In this document: in pieces, positions 40,650 to 51,148 of the stretch | Position numbering within the stretch: the first letter of the stretch is position 1 | Layout: each line of letters starts with the position of its first letter | Origin: DASRHY01 sp035650275 | Lineage (GTDB): Bacteria; Actinomycetota; Actinomycetes; Propionibacteriales; Kribbellaceae | DNA length: 64,000 bases | Assembly (NCBI GenBank): GCA_035650275.1 | Contig: DASRHY010000067.1 | Span: 122,785-186,784 of the forward strand | Reading direction: 5' to 3' | Translations under genes and position numbers: made by a program | The notes under the pieces: generated by a model | Databases searched by the model: none | Told to the model about the DNA's origin: nothing | What the model saw: only the letters and a program-made list of their open reading frames with translations

Positions 40650-42110
40650 ATGTCTGGGCGTCGTCGTACGGTCATCGCGGTTGCCGCTGCCGTCATCCTG
40701 GTCGCGCCGCTGGCGTTCCTGTGGCAGCGCAGCCTGCTGCCGTCGTCGATGTCGGCGATGGACATGGGGTACGTCGACGCCGGCGGCGGAGCGGCGATGC
40801 CGGCCGGGCATCACCACCAGGAGCGCAGCGTCAGCGACCTCGCCGGGCCGCGGAACCGGCCGCCCGACTTCCGGATCGAGCTGGTCGCCCGCAAGGAGCG
40901 GTTCGACGTGCCCGGGGTCGGTCAGGTCGACGGGTTCACTCTCAACCACCGCTCGCCCGGACCGGAGATCCGGGTCCGTGAGGGCCAGCTGGTCCAGGTG
41001 ACGCTGGTGAACGAGTCCGTGCCGGACGGTGCGACCCTGCACTGGCATGGTGTCGACCTGCCGAACGCCGAGGACGGCGTCGCGGGGGTCACCCAGGACG
41101 CGGTCCGGGTCGGGCAGCGGTTCGAGTACCGGTTCGTCGCGGAGCATCCCGGCACGTACTGGTACCACTCGCACCAGGTCTCGCACGAGCAGGTCAAGGG
41201 CGGTCTGCTCGGCCCGCTCGTCATCCTGCCGCGCACGGCTGGGGCGGAGACCGACACCGTCGCGCTGCTGCACAGCTACGACAAGCACCGCACGGTGTCC
41301 GGGCGGAACGGCGAACAGCACGTCACAGCTCCGGCAGGCCGCACGGTACGGGTCCGGGTGATCAACACCGACGCCGGTCCGGTCCGCGCCTGGGTCAGCG
41401 GGGCGTCGTACCGGATCCAGTCGGTCGACGGGCGTGACGTGCACGAACCGGGTGAGCTCCGCGACACCGCCACGCTGGTCACGGCCGGCGGACGGGTGGA
41501 CCTGCTGCTGACCGTGCCGTCGAACGGCGCCGCGCGGGTCGGACTCGGCGGTGGCGGGGTCTCGCTGGTGGTGGGCCCGGAGGGTACGACGGCCCCGGCG
41601 GACGCCGATCCCGGTCCGACGGTCGATCTGCTCGGCTACGGCACGCCCGCGCCGCTCGGCTTCGACCCTGCCCGGGCGAGCCGGAGCTTCCGCTACGACA
41701 TCGGCCGCCGGCCGGGCTTCGTCGCCGGCCAGCCGGGGTTGTTCTGGACGATCAACGGGCACCTGTTCCCGGACATGCCGATGTTCACGGTCACCGAGGG
41801 GGACGTCGTCCGGATGACGATCAAGAACCACTCGGGCCAGGTGCACCCGATGCACCTGCACGGCCATCACGTGCTGGTGCTGAGCCGCAACGGCACGGCC
41901 GCGACCGGAAGCCCCTGGTGGACCGACTCGCTGAACGTGGCGGACGGGGAGAGCTACGAGGTCGCGTTCGTGGCCGACAACCCGGGGATCTGGATGGACC
42001 ACTGCCACAACCTGCCCCATGCGGCCCAGGGGCTCGTCGCGCATCTGATGTACACCGGCGTCAGTACGCCGTACCGGGTCGGCGAGGACCACGACAACGA
42101 ACCTGAGTAG
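40650..42110 (+). CDS. Secreted multicopper oxidase
   Basis: The 486-residue protein has an N-terminal export helix (TVIAVAAAVILVAPLAFLW) and all four copper-binding blocks: HWHGVDLP near 131, YHSHQVSHEQ near 172, HPMHLHGHHV near 398 and DHCHNLPHAAQG near 449. The His-Met-rich segment after the anchor (AMDMGYVDAGGG, then HHHQER) is seen in copper-handling oxidases. Such laccase-like enzymes oxidise Cu(I), Mn(II) or phenols outside the cell; the substrate is not predictable. Confidence 0.93.
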   Translation: MSGRRRTVIAVAAAVILVAPLAFLWQRSLLPSSMSAMDMGYVDAGGGAAMPAGHHHQERSVSDLAGPRNRPPDFRIELVARKERFDVPGVGQVDGFTLNHRSPGPEIRVREGQLVQVTLVNESVPDGATLHWHGVDLPNAEDGVAGVTQDAVRVGQRFEYRFVAEHPGTYWYHSHQVSHEQVKGGLLGPLVILPRTAGAETDTVALLHSYDKHRTVSGRNGEQHVTAPAGRTVRVRVINTDAGPVRAWVSGASYRIQSVDGRDVHEPGELRDTATLVTAGGRVDLLLTVPSNGAARVGLGGGGVSLVVGPEGTTAPADADPGPTVDLLGYGTPAPLGFDPARASRSFRYDIGRRPGFVAGQPGLFWTINGHLFPDMPMFTVTEGDVVRMTIKNHSGQVHPMHLHGHHVLVLSRNGTAATGSPWWTDSLNVADGESYEVAFVADNPGIWMDHCHNLPHAAQGLVAHLMYTGVSTPYRVGEDHDNEPE

Positions 42111-42126
42111 GTGGCCTCACGACAGC

Positions 42127-42158
42127 GGGCCCGGCATCCGATCGCGGATGCCGGGCCC
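42127..42158. terminator. Bidirectional terminator hairpin after the multicopper oxidase
   Basis: GGGCCCGGCATCC (42127-42139), loop GATCGC, GGATGCCGGGCCC (42146-42158) is a perfect 13-bp stem followed by a TTCGG run. It lies between the oxidase and the convergent DUF3592-like gene and could stop both transcripts. Confidence 0.85.
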
Positions 42159-42195
42159 TTCGGCGTTCCTGACCCTGCGGAGCCCCTTTCCCGGG

Positions 42196-42543
42196 TCAGG
42201 CCGCCAGTCCGTGCGGCGCGGTTGCGCGGTCCTTGTCGAACTCGACGCGCGCCGGAGCCGACGGGTCGTACTTGATCGGGACGCGCTGGCCGATGTTCGG
42301 CACCTTGCCGGCGAGCGGGTACAGCACGTCGTTGTGGATGATCTGGGTCCCGACCCGGTAGCGGACCAGCAGGAAGGTGCGGTTGCCCGCGCGCAGCACC
42401 GACACGATCTCGGCGGTTCCAGGGCGCCACGGGTAGGCCTCAGCGTTCGGGTTCTCAGCGTGTCCCAGCAGCCGTCGGAGCGGAGCCAGGAACACGATCA
42501 GCAGCGGCGTTACGACGATCACCAGCAGTGCGATGGTCAGCAT
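42196..42543 (-). CDS. Small membrane protein (DUF3592-like), divergent from GntR
   Basis: The protein has 115 residues from ATG 42543, with upstream TTG 42567 and GTG 42552 also possible. It starts with a single helix (MLTIALLVIVVTPLLIVFL) and a small beta-rich domain (GTAEIVSVLRAGNRTFLLVRYRV, then IKYDPSAPARVEF), as in DUF3592-type proteins. The GntR operators lie in its promoter. It is probably the regulator's target. Role unknown. Confidence 0.72.
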   Translation of the reverse strand: MLTIALLVIVVTPLLIVFLAPLRRLLGHAENPNAEAYPWRPGTAEIVSVLRAGNRTFLLVRYRVGTQIIHNDVLYPLAGKVPNIGQRVPIKYDPSAPARVEFDKDRATAPHGLAA

Positions 42544-42580
42544 CGGTATCACCCCATCTCCACTCAACCCCTAAGTGGTG

Positions 42581-42600
42581 ATGTTGATTATAATCAACAT
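42581..42600. promoter_or_regulatory. Perfect palindromic operator O1 for the GntR regulator
   Basis: ATGTTGA-N6-TCAACAT with a TTATAA centre is a perfect 20-bp palindrome. A TATAAT hexamer occurs in both strands at its centre, so it overlaps a possible -10 box in either direction. A TTGACT -35 candidate for the divergent gene is at 42612-42617 (minus strand), but the spacer is about 19 nt. Confidence 0.75.
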
Positions 42601-42627
42601 ACTCGTCATGCAGTCAAGGGTTTGTGT

Positions 42628-42647
42628 ATGTTGATCATGTTCAACAT
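42628..42647. promoter_or_regulatory. Operator O2 for the GntR regulator
   Basis: ATGTTGA, a 6-nt TCATGT spacer, and TCAACAT repeat the O1 half-sites exactly. It ends 4 nt before the GGAGG ribosome site of the GntR gene. O1 and O2 centres are 47 bp apart, about 4.5 helical turns. Confidence 0.75.
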
Positions 42648-42661
42648 CATCGGAGGCGCAG

Positions 42662-43465
42662 GTGCACGCGTACGAGCAGATCGCCGAGCAGCTCGCTGCC
42701 GAGATCCAGGCAGGTGAGTGGCCCACCGGGTCGCACCTGCCGACGATCCCGGAGCTCGAGCAACGGTTCGGCGTCAGCCGGATCACCGTTCGCGGCGGCC
42801 TCCGCGAGCTGGAGAAGCAGGGCCTGGTCTACACCGGCTACGCCGACGGCAAGCGCGGCACCATCGTCCGCGCCACCGGGTACACCGACCACCTGCTCTC
42901 CGACCCGCTGCGGTACCTCGGTGAGGCACCGAAGGAGGGCACCTTCGCCCAGTTCGCCGCGCGGCTGGGGCGCAAGCCGAGCCACCGGTTCGAGATGCGG
43001 CTGCAGCGGGTCGACGACACCATGGCCAACCGTCTAGGCCTGACGCCCGACGAGCTGGTCGTGGTCCGGATCCTGCACCTGCTGCTGGACAACGAGCCGT
43101 GGTCGCGGGAGACCAGCTACTACCCGCGCGACATCGCCGAGAGGGCCGGCCTGGAGACCTCGCACGCGCTCAAGCAGGGCACCATGCGGACACTCGCCGA
43201 CGGCGGCTTCCGCGAGGTCGCGCACGTCGACGAGATCACCTTCGAGGCGGCCAACTCCCAGGACGCGTACGACCTGTCCGTGCCGGTCGGCACCCCGCTG
43301 TTCGTGCAGACCCGGACCGCGGCGACCGAGACCCGGATCACCCGCGTCTCCCGCTTCCACCGGATGGCCCGCAACAGCCGGATGGTCTGGGAGGCGGGCA
43401 GCGAGGCCGGGCTCGAGGTCATCCGCGAGGCCCGCGCCGAGGTCGTCGAGCAGATCCTGCGCTGA
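42662..43465 (+). CDS. GntR-family (HutC/UTRA) transcriptional regulator
   Basis: The 267-residue protein has an N-terminal winged helix with the GntR signature HLPTIPELEQRFGVSRITVR and a C-terminal UTRA effector domain (about 95-260). HutC/UTRA members bind a small metabolite and release DNA. It is autoregulated if O1 and O2 are its sites: both carry the same half-sites as the divergent promoter. The effector is unknown. The GTG start follows CGGAGG. Confidence 0.93.
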   Translation: MHAYEQIAEQLAAEIQAGEWPTGSHLPTIPELEQRFGVSRITVRGGLRELEKQGLVYTGYADGKRGTIVRATGYTDHLLSDPLRYLGEAPKEGTFAQFAARLGRKPSHRFEMRLQRVDDTMANRLGLTPDELVVVRILHLLLDNEPWSRETSYYPRDIAERAGLETSHALKQGTMRTLADGGFREVAHVDEITFEAANSQDAYDLSVPVGTPLFVQTRTAATETRITRVSRFHRMARNSRMVWEAGSEAGLEVIREARAEVVEQILR

Positions 43466-43487
43466 GCCATACTGTTCCGCCGCACCA

Positions 43488-43535
43488 GGCCGGAGTGACG
43501 AACGAATGGCGACACGCCGGGGCCGGACTGACGAA
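43488..43535. repeat. 33-nt-period direct repeat related to the 60-bp inverted repeats
   Basis: GGCCGGAGTGACGAA (43488-43502) recurs with one change at 43521-43535, giving a 33-nt period. Between the copies are GACGAACGA (43497-43505), four extra bases and CGACACGCCGGG (43510-43521); the same two blocks occur without the four bases in the left 60-bp repeat (complement of 28801-28821). It lies in the intergenic gap after the GntR gene. Confidence 0.65.
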
Positions 43536-43630
43536 TGATCGGGAGTTGCCGGTCGCGGACGACAGGCGGAGGCTGTTGCAGTGGCGGGTATGCTCCCGCG
43601 GCGAACGACGTGTGTGAGGTGGAGGCAGGG

Positions 43631-44926
43631 GTGAGGCGACGGGGGCGCGGGGCGGCGGTGGCGGTCGTGGTGGCCGTGACCGGGTCGCTGCTGGTCGCGT
43701 GTACGTCGGAGCCGGCGCCGACCGACGTCCGGGTCTCGTGGGCCGACGCCTCGCTGACGAACGTCAAGGTGACCTGGTCCGAGAGCGGCACGCAGCCGAA
43801 CAAGATCTCGGTCGAGGGTGTCGTAGTCGCTTCGCCGGAGGCGACCCGGTACGTCGGCGCGGACCAGCCGAACCAGGCGCTGCTCCCGGCGTCCGACTTC
43901 CCGATGAACGGCAACTTCCGGGTCGCGGTGAGCATCGGCTCGACGTCCGGCGGGATCACCAGCAAGCCCGGCCTGTCGCCGATGTTCGACACCGACGGGC
44001 CGGTGCCGCCGCAGCTCTCCTCGGTGCACAACCCGGGCGGGACGGCCGTACTGGTGGAGTGGCGCCCCGGTGCACCGGCGGAGGACTACACGCCCGGGGA
44101 CCCGCTCGACGTGAACACACCGACCACGACCTTCGTCCCGACCGTGGTCGGTGCCGGGCCGCTGGCGGCCCGCCCGCTGGCCGGTTCGGGCGGGTCGACC
44201 CGGCACCTGATCAAGGACGTCCAGCCGCCGTTCCGGTTCACGGTGCGGGGGGCCAACGAGTGGGGTACGACGTACGGTGCGTCCGTGGTCGGGGACACCA
44301 CCACGACGAAGGCGAGCTTCCCGCGCCAGACCGTGTTCGGCATGAGTACGCCGATCCGCGGCCGGGTCACGCGCTACCGGCTGGTCTGCCGGGAGAGCAG
44401 TTGCGCCGCCGAGCCGGTGCCCGGGGAGGGTCTGCCGGTGGTGCTGCAGGCGCGGACGAACGCGTCCGGCCCATGGACGTATGTCGGCCGGACCCGGACC
44501 GGCGCCGGCGGCACGTTCTACATCTCGGTGCCGTCGCCGGGCACCCGGCAGTACCGCGTGCTCACCTCGAACTGGGACGGGTCACCCTGGGTGGCGTTCG
44601 GGTCCGCCTCTTCGGCCGCCACGACGGCCTCCCGGGTCCGCGTGTGGCCGCGGTTCAGCAAGCCGGTCGTGCGGTACCGCGAACGTGTCACGGCCGTGGT
44701 GCGGACGCTGCCACGCGCGAACACCACGGCCGTGATGCAGCGCTGGAACGGCCGCGGCTGGATCGGGTTCAAGAACGTTGCCGTGCGCAACGGTATCGGA
44801 ACCTACACGTTCACCTCGGTGCTGCGCGGGTCGTACGGCTTCCGGTTCGTGGTGCGATCGGTCCGGTACGGCGGCCGCACGGTGTACGGGTACGCGACCT
44901 GGAGCATAGTGCTCACCACCCGCTGA
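43631..44926 (+). CDS. Lipoprotein, beta-rich, no family recognised
   Basis: The 431-residue protein from GTG 43631 has an N-terminal lipobox ending LLVAC (C24). The mature part is beta-rich, with repeated segments such as PPFRFTVRGANEWG and YRVLTSNWDGSPWVAF that may be fibronectin/Ig-like sandwich repeats. I cannot name the family. GGAGGCAGGG precedes the start. It is surface-anchored and convergent with the ArsR gene downstream. Confidence 0.7.
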   Translation: MRRRGRGAAVAVVVAVTGSLLVACTSEPAPTDVRVSWADASLTNVKVTWSESGTQPNKISVEGVVVASPEATRYVGADQPNQALLPASDFPMNGNFRVAVSIGSTSGGITSKPGLSPMFDTDGPVPPQLSSVHNPGGTAVLVEWRPGAPAEDYTPGDPLDVNTPTTTFVPTVVGAGPLAARPLAGSGGSTRHLIKDVQPPFRFTVRGANEWGTTYGASVVGDTTTTKASFPRQTVFGMSTPIRGRVTRYRLVCRESSCAAEPVPGEGLPVVLQARTNASGPWTYVGRTRTGAGGTFYISVPSPGTRQYRVLTSNWDGSPWVAFGSASSAATTASRVRVWPRFSKPVVRYRERVTAVVRTLPRANTTAVMQRWNGRGWIGFKNVAVRNGIGTYTFTSVLRGSYGFRFVVRSVRYGGRTVYGYATWSIVLTTR

Positions 44927-44927
44927 G

Positions 44928-45503
44928 CTACTCCGCCGGCGCCTCGCCGGCCGGGATCGCGACGAGGAACGAGTTCACCAGCCGGGTGCCGTCGGGGTGG
45001 TCGGCGTTGGTCCGGCCGCGGGCGTGCTTGCGCACCACGGCGGTCATCTCCTTGACGAACTCGTTGTACTCCTCGTGGGTGAGCCAGAGCCGGCCGCGGC
45101 TGGTGAGCGCGTCGTCGCGCCAAGGATCGTCGTCGGCCTGCTCGCTCCACTCGTCGATCTGCTCGCGCAAGCGGTCCAAGTGCAGATGTGTGCTGGCCCG
45201 GCCGGCAGTGCGGCCGGCCACGCCCGGCGGTGAGGAGATGACCAGGTTGCGAGCGGGTGCCCGCCAGGGCCGCTGGCGGCCGTCCACCGTCGCCTCGGCG
45301 CGCTCGATGATGCCCCAGCGGGCCAGTGCGCGGAGGTGGTAGCTGACTGCGGATGGGGTGAGCCCCACCAGTTCGGCGCACTCGGTCGCGGTCAGCACGC
45401 TGCCGCCGAACAGCTCGTCGATCAGGCGTTGTCGCGCCGGGTGCGCGAGCGCGCGGATCGCCCTGACGTCGGTCAGCACGACGGCCTTCTTCTTCCGTGC
45501 CAC
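44928..45503 (-). CDS. ArsR-like (HTH_20) transcriptional regulator
   Basis: The 191-residue protein from GTG 45503 has the winged helix VRAIRALAHPARQRLIDELF and TATECAELVGLTPSAVSYHLRALARWGIIE, which is typical of the larger ArsR-like group. A C-terminal extension (about 100-190) may bind a ligand. An in-frame ATG at 45557 would start translation 18 codons earlier. Three TATGAA half-sites upstream are likely its operators. It sits beside an inactivated MFS gene, its probable former target. Confidence 0.85.
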   Translation of the reverse strand: MARKKKAVVLTDVRAIRALAHPARQRLIDELFGGSVLTATECAELVGLTPSAVSYHLRALARWGIIERAEATVDGRQRPWRAPARNLVISSPPGVAGRTAGRASTHLHLDRLREQIDEWSEQADDDPWRDDALTSRGRLWLTHEEYNEFVKEMTAVVRKHARGRTNADHPDGTRLVNSFLVAIPAGEAPAE

Positions 45504-45538
45504 GGGCCCCAGCGTAACGGCATGGTTGAGGACCACGA

Positions 45539-45578
45539 TATGAAGCATTAGTTTCATAACTATGAAGCGAACACTTCA
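45539..45578. promoter_or_regulatory. Three TATGAA half-sites (likely ArsR operators)
   Basis: TATGAA (45539-45544) pairs with TTCATA (45553-45558), and a third TATGAA (45561-45566) faces CTTCA further on. The block covers the ArsR promoter and the start of the divergent MFS remnant. Regulation is inferred. Confidence 0.55.
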
Positions 45579-45972
45579 CGTCTCGGATCCGTCGGTCTGG
45601 TCCGTCCGGGACATGCGGCAACCCGGAGCCGGCCGGACCCGGCCGTGGACGGCGCCGGCGGCGGGATGCTGGCGGGGTTCCGGGTGGTGTTCGCCGCCGA
45701 CGTGCTCCGGGTGCTGGTGCCCGGGCTGTGGGTGTTCATCGTCGCCGCGGAGTGCTGTCCGCGCTGAACGGGAGCAGCCGGGCGTTCGCCTCGTGCTCGG
45801 CGGTCTGGCCGGGAACGCGGTCGGCGCCCGCGGGGCGTTCCTCGTGGCAGGCGTGCTCTGCGTCCTGACCGCGGCCGCCCTCGGCGTGGCCCTCGGCCGG
45901 CGCCGGCTCCGCGTCGTACCCGAGGGGGCCCGCGAGCGAATCGATTCGGCCCAGGCTGCACTGACGCACTAG
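45562..45972 (+). pseudogene. MFS transporter remnant beside its ArsR regulator
   Basis: The frame starts MKRTLHVSDPSVWSVRDMR, which resembles the start of MFS transporters, but the middle is out of phase. Another frame contains MLAGFRVVFAADVLRVL before a stop, and the first frame ends with a plausible terminal helix (GAFLVAGVLCVLTAAALGVAL). The 411-nt stretch therefore looks like the two ends of a transporter with a large internal deletion and frameshift. Same pattern as the MarR/MFS remnant at 5479. Confidence 0.55.
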
Positions 45973-45983
45973 CGTTGGGCGGT

Positions 45984-47507
45984 ATGAGCAGTGAGCAGCA
46001 GACCCCAGCGGCGGTGGCGGACAGCGGGCCGGCCGACCTGCCCGAGCAGATCCGGGTCCGCCGGGAGAAGCGTGACCGGCTGCTCGCCGACGGGGTTCAG
46101 CCGTATCCGGTGACGGTGCCGCGCACGCACACGCTGCGGCAGATCCGGGACACGTACGACGCCCGGGAGCTCGAGCCGGACACCCGGACCGGTGCGCAGG
46201 TCTCGGTCACCGGACGGGTGATCTTCCTGCGCAACACCGGCAAGCTCTGCTTCGTCCGGCTCCGCGAGGGTGACGGCACCGAGCTGCAGGTGATGCTGTC
46301 GCTCGCGGACGTCGGTGAGGAGGCGCTGGCCGCGTTCAAGGCGACGGTCGACCTCGGCGACCTGCTCGCGGTCGACGGCGAGGTCGTCACCAGCCGCCGC
46401 GGCGAGCTGTCCGTGCAGGCGTCGTCCTGGCGGCTGGCCGCGAAGACGCTGCGGCCGCTGCCGAACGAGCACAACCCGCTGAGCGAGGAGACCCGGGCCA
46501 GGTTGCGGTATGTCGACCTGATCGTCCGGCCGGAGGCCCGCGAGATGGTCCGGACCAAGGCGGCGGTGCTGAAGTCGCTGCGCGCCACCCTGGACGCGCA
46601 GGACTTCGTCGAGGTCGAGACGCCGGTGCTGCAGCTGACCAACGGCGGTGCCGCGGCCCGGCCGTTCCGGACCCACCTGAACGCGTTCGACCAGCCGATG
46701 CTGCTGCGGATCGCGATCGAGCTCGATCTCAAGCGCGCGATGATCGGCGGCGTCGACAAGGTGTACGAGATCGGCCGGACCTTCCGGAACGAGGGGCTGG
46801 ACTCCACCCACGCCGCCGAGTTCTCGATGCTCGAGGCGTACCAGGCGTACGGCGACTACCACACGATGGCCGAGCTGGCCCGGGCACTGGTGCTGGGTGC
46901 CGCGCACACGGTGGGGCGCACCGTCGTACCGGCGCGCGACGGCGGCGAGATCGACCTCGAGGGGGAGTGGCGCTGGCTGCCGATCCTGGAGGCGGTGTCC
47001 ACCGCCGTCGGCGAGGAGGTCACCACGACGACGAGTGTGGAGTCGCTGACCAAGACCGCCGCTGCGCACGAGGTCGAGCTGGTCCCGTCCTGGGGATATG
47101 GCGAGATCGTGCTGGAGCTCTTCGAAAAGCTCGTCGAACACACGTTGATGCAGCCCACGTTCATCGTCGACTATCCGGAGTCGGTCCGCCCGCTGGCCAA
47201 GCCGCATCGCGACATCCCCGGCCTGGTCGAGGCCTTCGACCTGGTCATCAACGGGGTCGAGCTCGCCCCTGCTTATTCAGAGTTGAATGACCCGGTGATC
47301 CAGCGCGAACGGCTCGTGCAGCAGTCCCTGCTGGCCGCGGCCGGTGATCCAGAGGCGATGGAGCTGGACGAGGACTTCCTGCGGGCGATGGAATACGGTA
47401 TGCCGCCGGCCGGAGGTATCGGCATGGGCGTCGACCGGTTGGTGATGTTGCTCACTGGAAAGGGAATCCGGGAGACCATCCTCTTCCCGCTGCTGCGGCC
47501 GGAGTGA
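45984..47507 (+). CDS. lysS: Lysyl-tRNA synthetase, class II
   Basis: LysRS charges tRNA-Lys with lysine. The protein has 507 residues from ATG 45984. The anticodon-binding OB fold includes VTGRVIFLRNTGKLCFVRLREG; catalytic motif 2 is TFRNEGLDSTHAAEFSML, and motif 3 is GIGMGVDRLVMLLTG. The STHAAEF run differs from the more common THNPEF version, as it does in other actinobacterial LysS (recalled). It lies 12 nt after the MFS remnant. Confidence 0.94.
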   Translation: MSSEQQTPAAVADSGPADLPEQIRVRREKRDRLLADGVQPYPVTVPRTHTLRQIRDTYDARELEPDTRTGAQVSVTGRVIFLRNTGKLCFVRLREGDGTELQVMLSLADVGEEALAAFKATVDLGDLLAVDGEVVTSRRGELSVQASSWRLAAKTLRPLPNEHNPLSEETRARLRYVDLIVRPEAREMVRTKAAVLKSLRATLDAQDFVEVETPVLQLTNGGAAARPFRTHLNAFDQPMLLRIAIELDLKRAMIGGVDKVYEIGRTFRNEGLDSTHAAEFSMLEAYQAYGDYHTMAELARALVLGAAHTVGRTVVPARDGGEIDLEGEWRWLPILEAVSTAVGEEVTTTTSVESLTKTAAAHEVELVPSWGYGEIVLELFEKLVEHTLMQPTFIVDYPESVRPLAKPHRDIPGLVEAFDLVINGVELAPAYSELNDPVIQRERLVQQSLLAAAGDPEAMELDEDFLRAMEYGMPPAGGIGMGVDRLVMLLTGKGIRETILFPLLRPE

Positions 47508-47817
47508 GATTGTGGCCCCTGTGCTGTAACGCGGTCGTGACATTCCTACCCGACGGTCGACCTACCATGTAGCGGCGCGGGCGGGCACCGTGTTATACCC
47601 GCTGGAATTCCGGTGCGTGTGGCCTTGAATACGGCTCGTGACGTCGCGCGTCCGCTGGGTTAGCGCGGTGGCGATACACATCACGAATTCCAAAAGCGGC
47701 ACACGAGTTTGCGTGGACACGATGACACCCGGCTGTTTGTGCGGTACAACTCAGATAGCCAGGAAGAGTCGGGGGAATTCGCCGGACTAAACCGGCTCGG
47801 GAAAGGACAAGTCAGGG
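47508..47817 (+). promoter_or_regulatory. A/T-richer lsr2 upstream region
   Basis: This 310-nt region is clearly A/T-richer than the rest of the window, with runs such as CACGAATTCCAAAAGCGG. Lsr2 binds A/T-rich DNA, so autoregulation is plausible. GGAAAGGACAAGTCAGGG leads into the ATG of lsr2. I did not find a clear -10/-35 pair. Confidence 0.5.
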
Positions 47818-48144
47818 ATGGCGCAGAGGGTTCAGGTCGTGCTCGAGGATGACCTCGACGGCGGTAAGGCCGATGAGACCGTGACGTTCGGCCTGGACGG
47901 CACGGCGTACGAGATCGACCTCTCGAAAAAGAATGCGGCAAAGCTGCGCGACGCGCTCGCCCAGTACGTCGGCGCCGGCCGCCGCGTGTCGGGCCGGCGG
48001 TCCGGCGGCCGCGGCCGTGGTCGCAGCCGCTCCGGCAGCGACTCGGCGGACATCCGAGCGTGGGCCAAGGACAACGGTTACGAGGTGAGTGAGCGCGGCC
48101 GGATCTCGGCCGAGATCCGCGCGGCGTACAACGAGGCCAAGTAA
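47818..48144 (+). CDS. lsr2: Nucleoid-associated protein Lsr2
   Basis: Lsr2 is the actinobacterial H-NS analogue that silences A/T-rich horizontally acquired DNA. The 108-residue protein has the N-terminal dimerisation domain (VQVVLEDDLDGGKADETVTF), a basic Gly/Arg linker and the C-terminal AT-hook-like motif RGR at residues 93-95 (SERGRISAEIR). Length and motif are standard. It is preceded by an A/T-rich region and followed by a strong terminator. Confidence 0.97.
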   Translation: MAQRVQVVLEDDLDGGKADETVTFGLDGTAYEIDLSKKNAAKLRDALAQYVGAGRRVSGRRSGGRGRGRSRSGSDSADIRAWAKDNGYEVSERGRISAEIRAAYNEAK

Positions 48145-48152
48145 CACCGACC

Positions 48153-48195
48153 GGACGGTCCCGGCCGCTGCCCAGAGGCGGCGCCGGGACCGTCC
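48153..48195 (+). terminator. Terminator hairpin of lsr2
   Basis: GGACGGTCCCGGC (48153-48165) pairs perfectly with GCCGGGACCGTCC (48183-48195) around a 17-nt loop, just after the lsr2 stop. The following bases are GTATT, a short T-rich end. Confidence 0.8.
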
Positions 48196-48236
48196 GTATT
48201 CCGGGCAGCAGGCCCCGGCCCGGCGAGTGGCCGGAC

Positions 48237-48251
48237 TTCGCTGCTGGCGAA
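48237..48251. promoter_or_regulatory. ClgR-like box upstream of clpC
   Basis: TTCGC-TGCTG-GCGAA is a perfect 5-bp inverted repeat with 5-nt spacing, the usual ClgR operator form in actinobacteria. It lies about 220 nt upstream of clpC. A TAGCAT -10-like hexamer follows near 48388. ClgR control of Clp genes is known; binding here is inferred. Confidence 0.55.
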
Positions 48252-48473
48252 CAGGGCCGACACGGAGCCCACGCCGGGAACACGCGCGTGAGCAGCGCGG
48301 TTGTCCCTGTGTGAGCCTCGGCAGGTGGGCGATCGGCGCTCGGTCCGCGAACGCTGGCCGGCCGTCGTGTAGGTGCCGGGGACTAGCATGCAGGTACGGG
48401 GCCCGACAGTCACCACGGCATCACTGTTACCCACCGCTCGTCCGGGTCCCCTGAGGCAAGGAGCGCTTTGGCG

Positions 48474-51011
<2,538 letters not shown>

Positions 51012-51027
51012 GCCGTACGACGCGACA

Positions 51028-51061
51028 GGGCCCCGCGGACCACTTCCGGTCCGCGGGGCCC
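51028..51061 (+). terminator. Intrinsic terminator of clpC
   Basis: GGGCCCCGCGGACC (51028-51041), loop ACTTCC and GGTCCGCGGGGCCC (51048-51061) form a perfect 14-bp stem followed by TTCGTCGTT. It is the strongest terminator in the window. Confidence 0.92.
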
Positions 51062-51084
51062 TTCGTCGTTCTCAACCCCTTGAG

Positions 51085-51137
51085 TGTGTTCACGAATCGC
51101 CAAGGATCCGGCCCGAAACCTGGCGATACGTGAACAC
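51085..51137. repeat. Inverted repeat, copy 2 of the GTGTTCACG-ATCGCCA family
   Basis: TGTGTTCACGAATCGCCA (51085-51102) and TGGCGATACGTGAACAC (51121-51137) repeat the arms seen at 7529-7582 around an unrelated 18-nt loop. It lies just after the clpC terminator, between convergent genes, so a second terminator is not needed there. Confidence 0.82.
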
Positions 51138-51148
51138 GCTCGCGGTGG

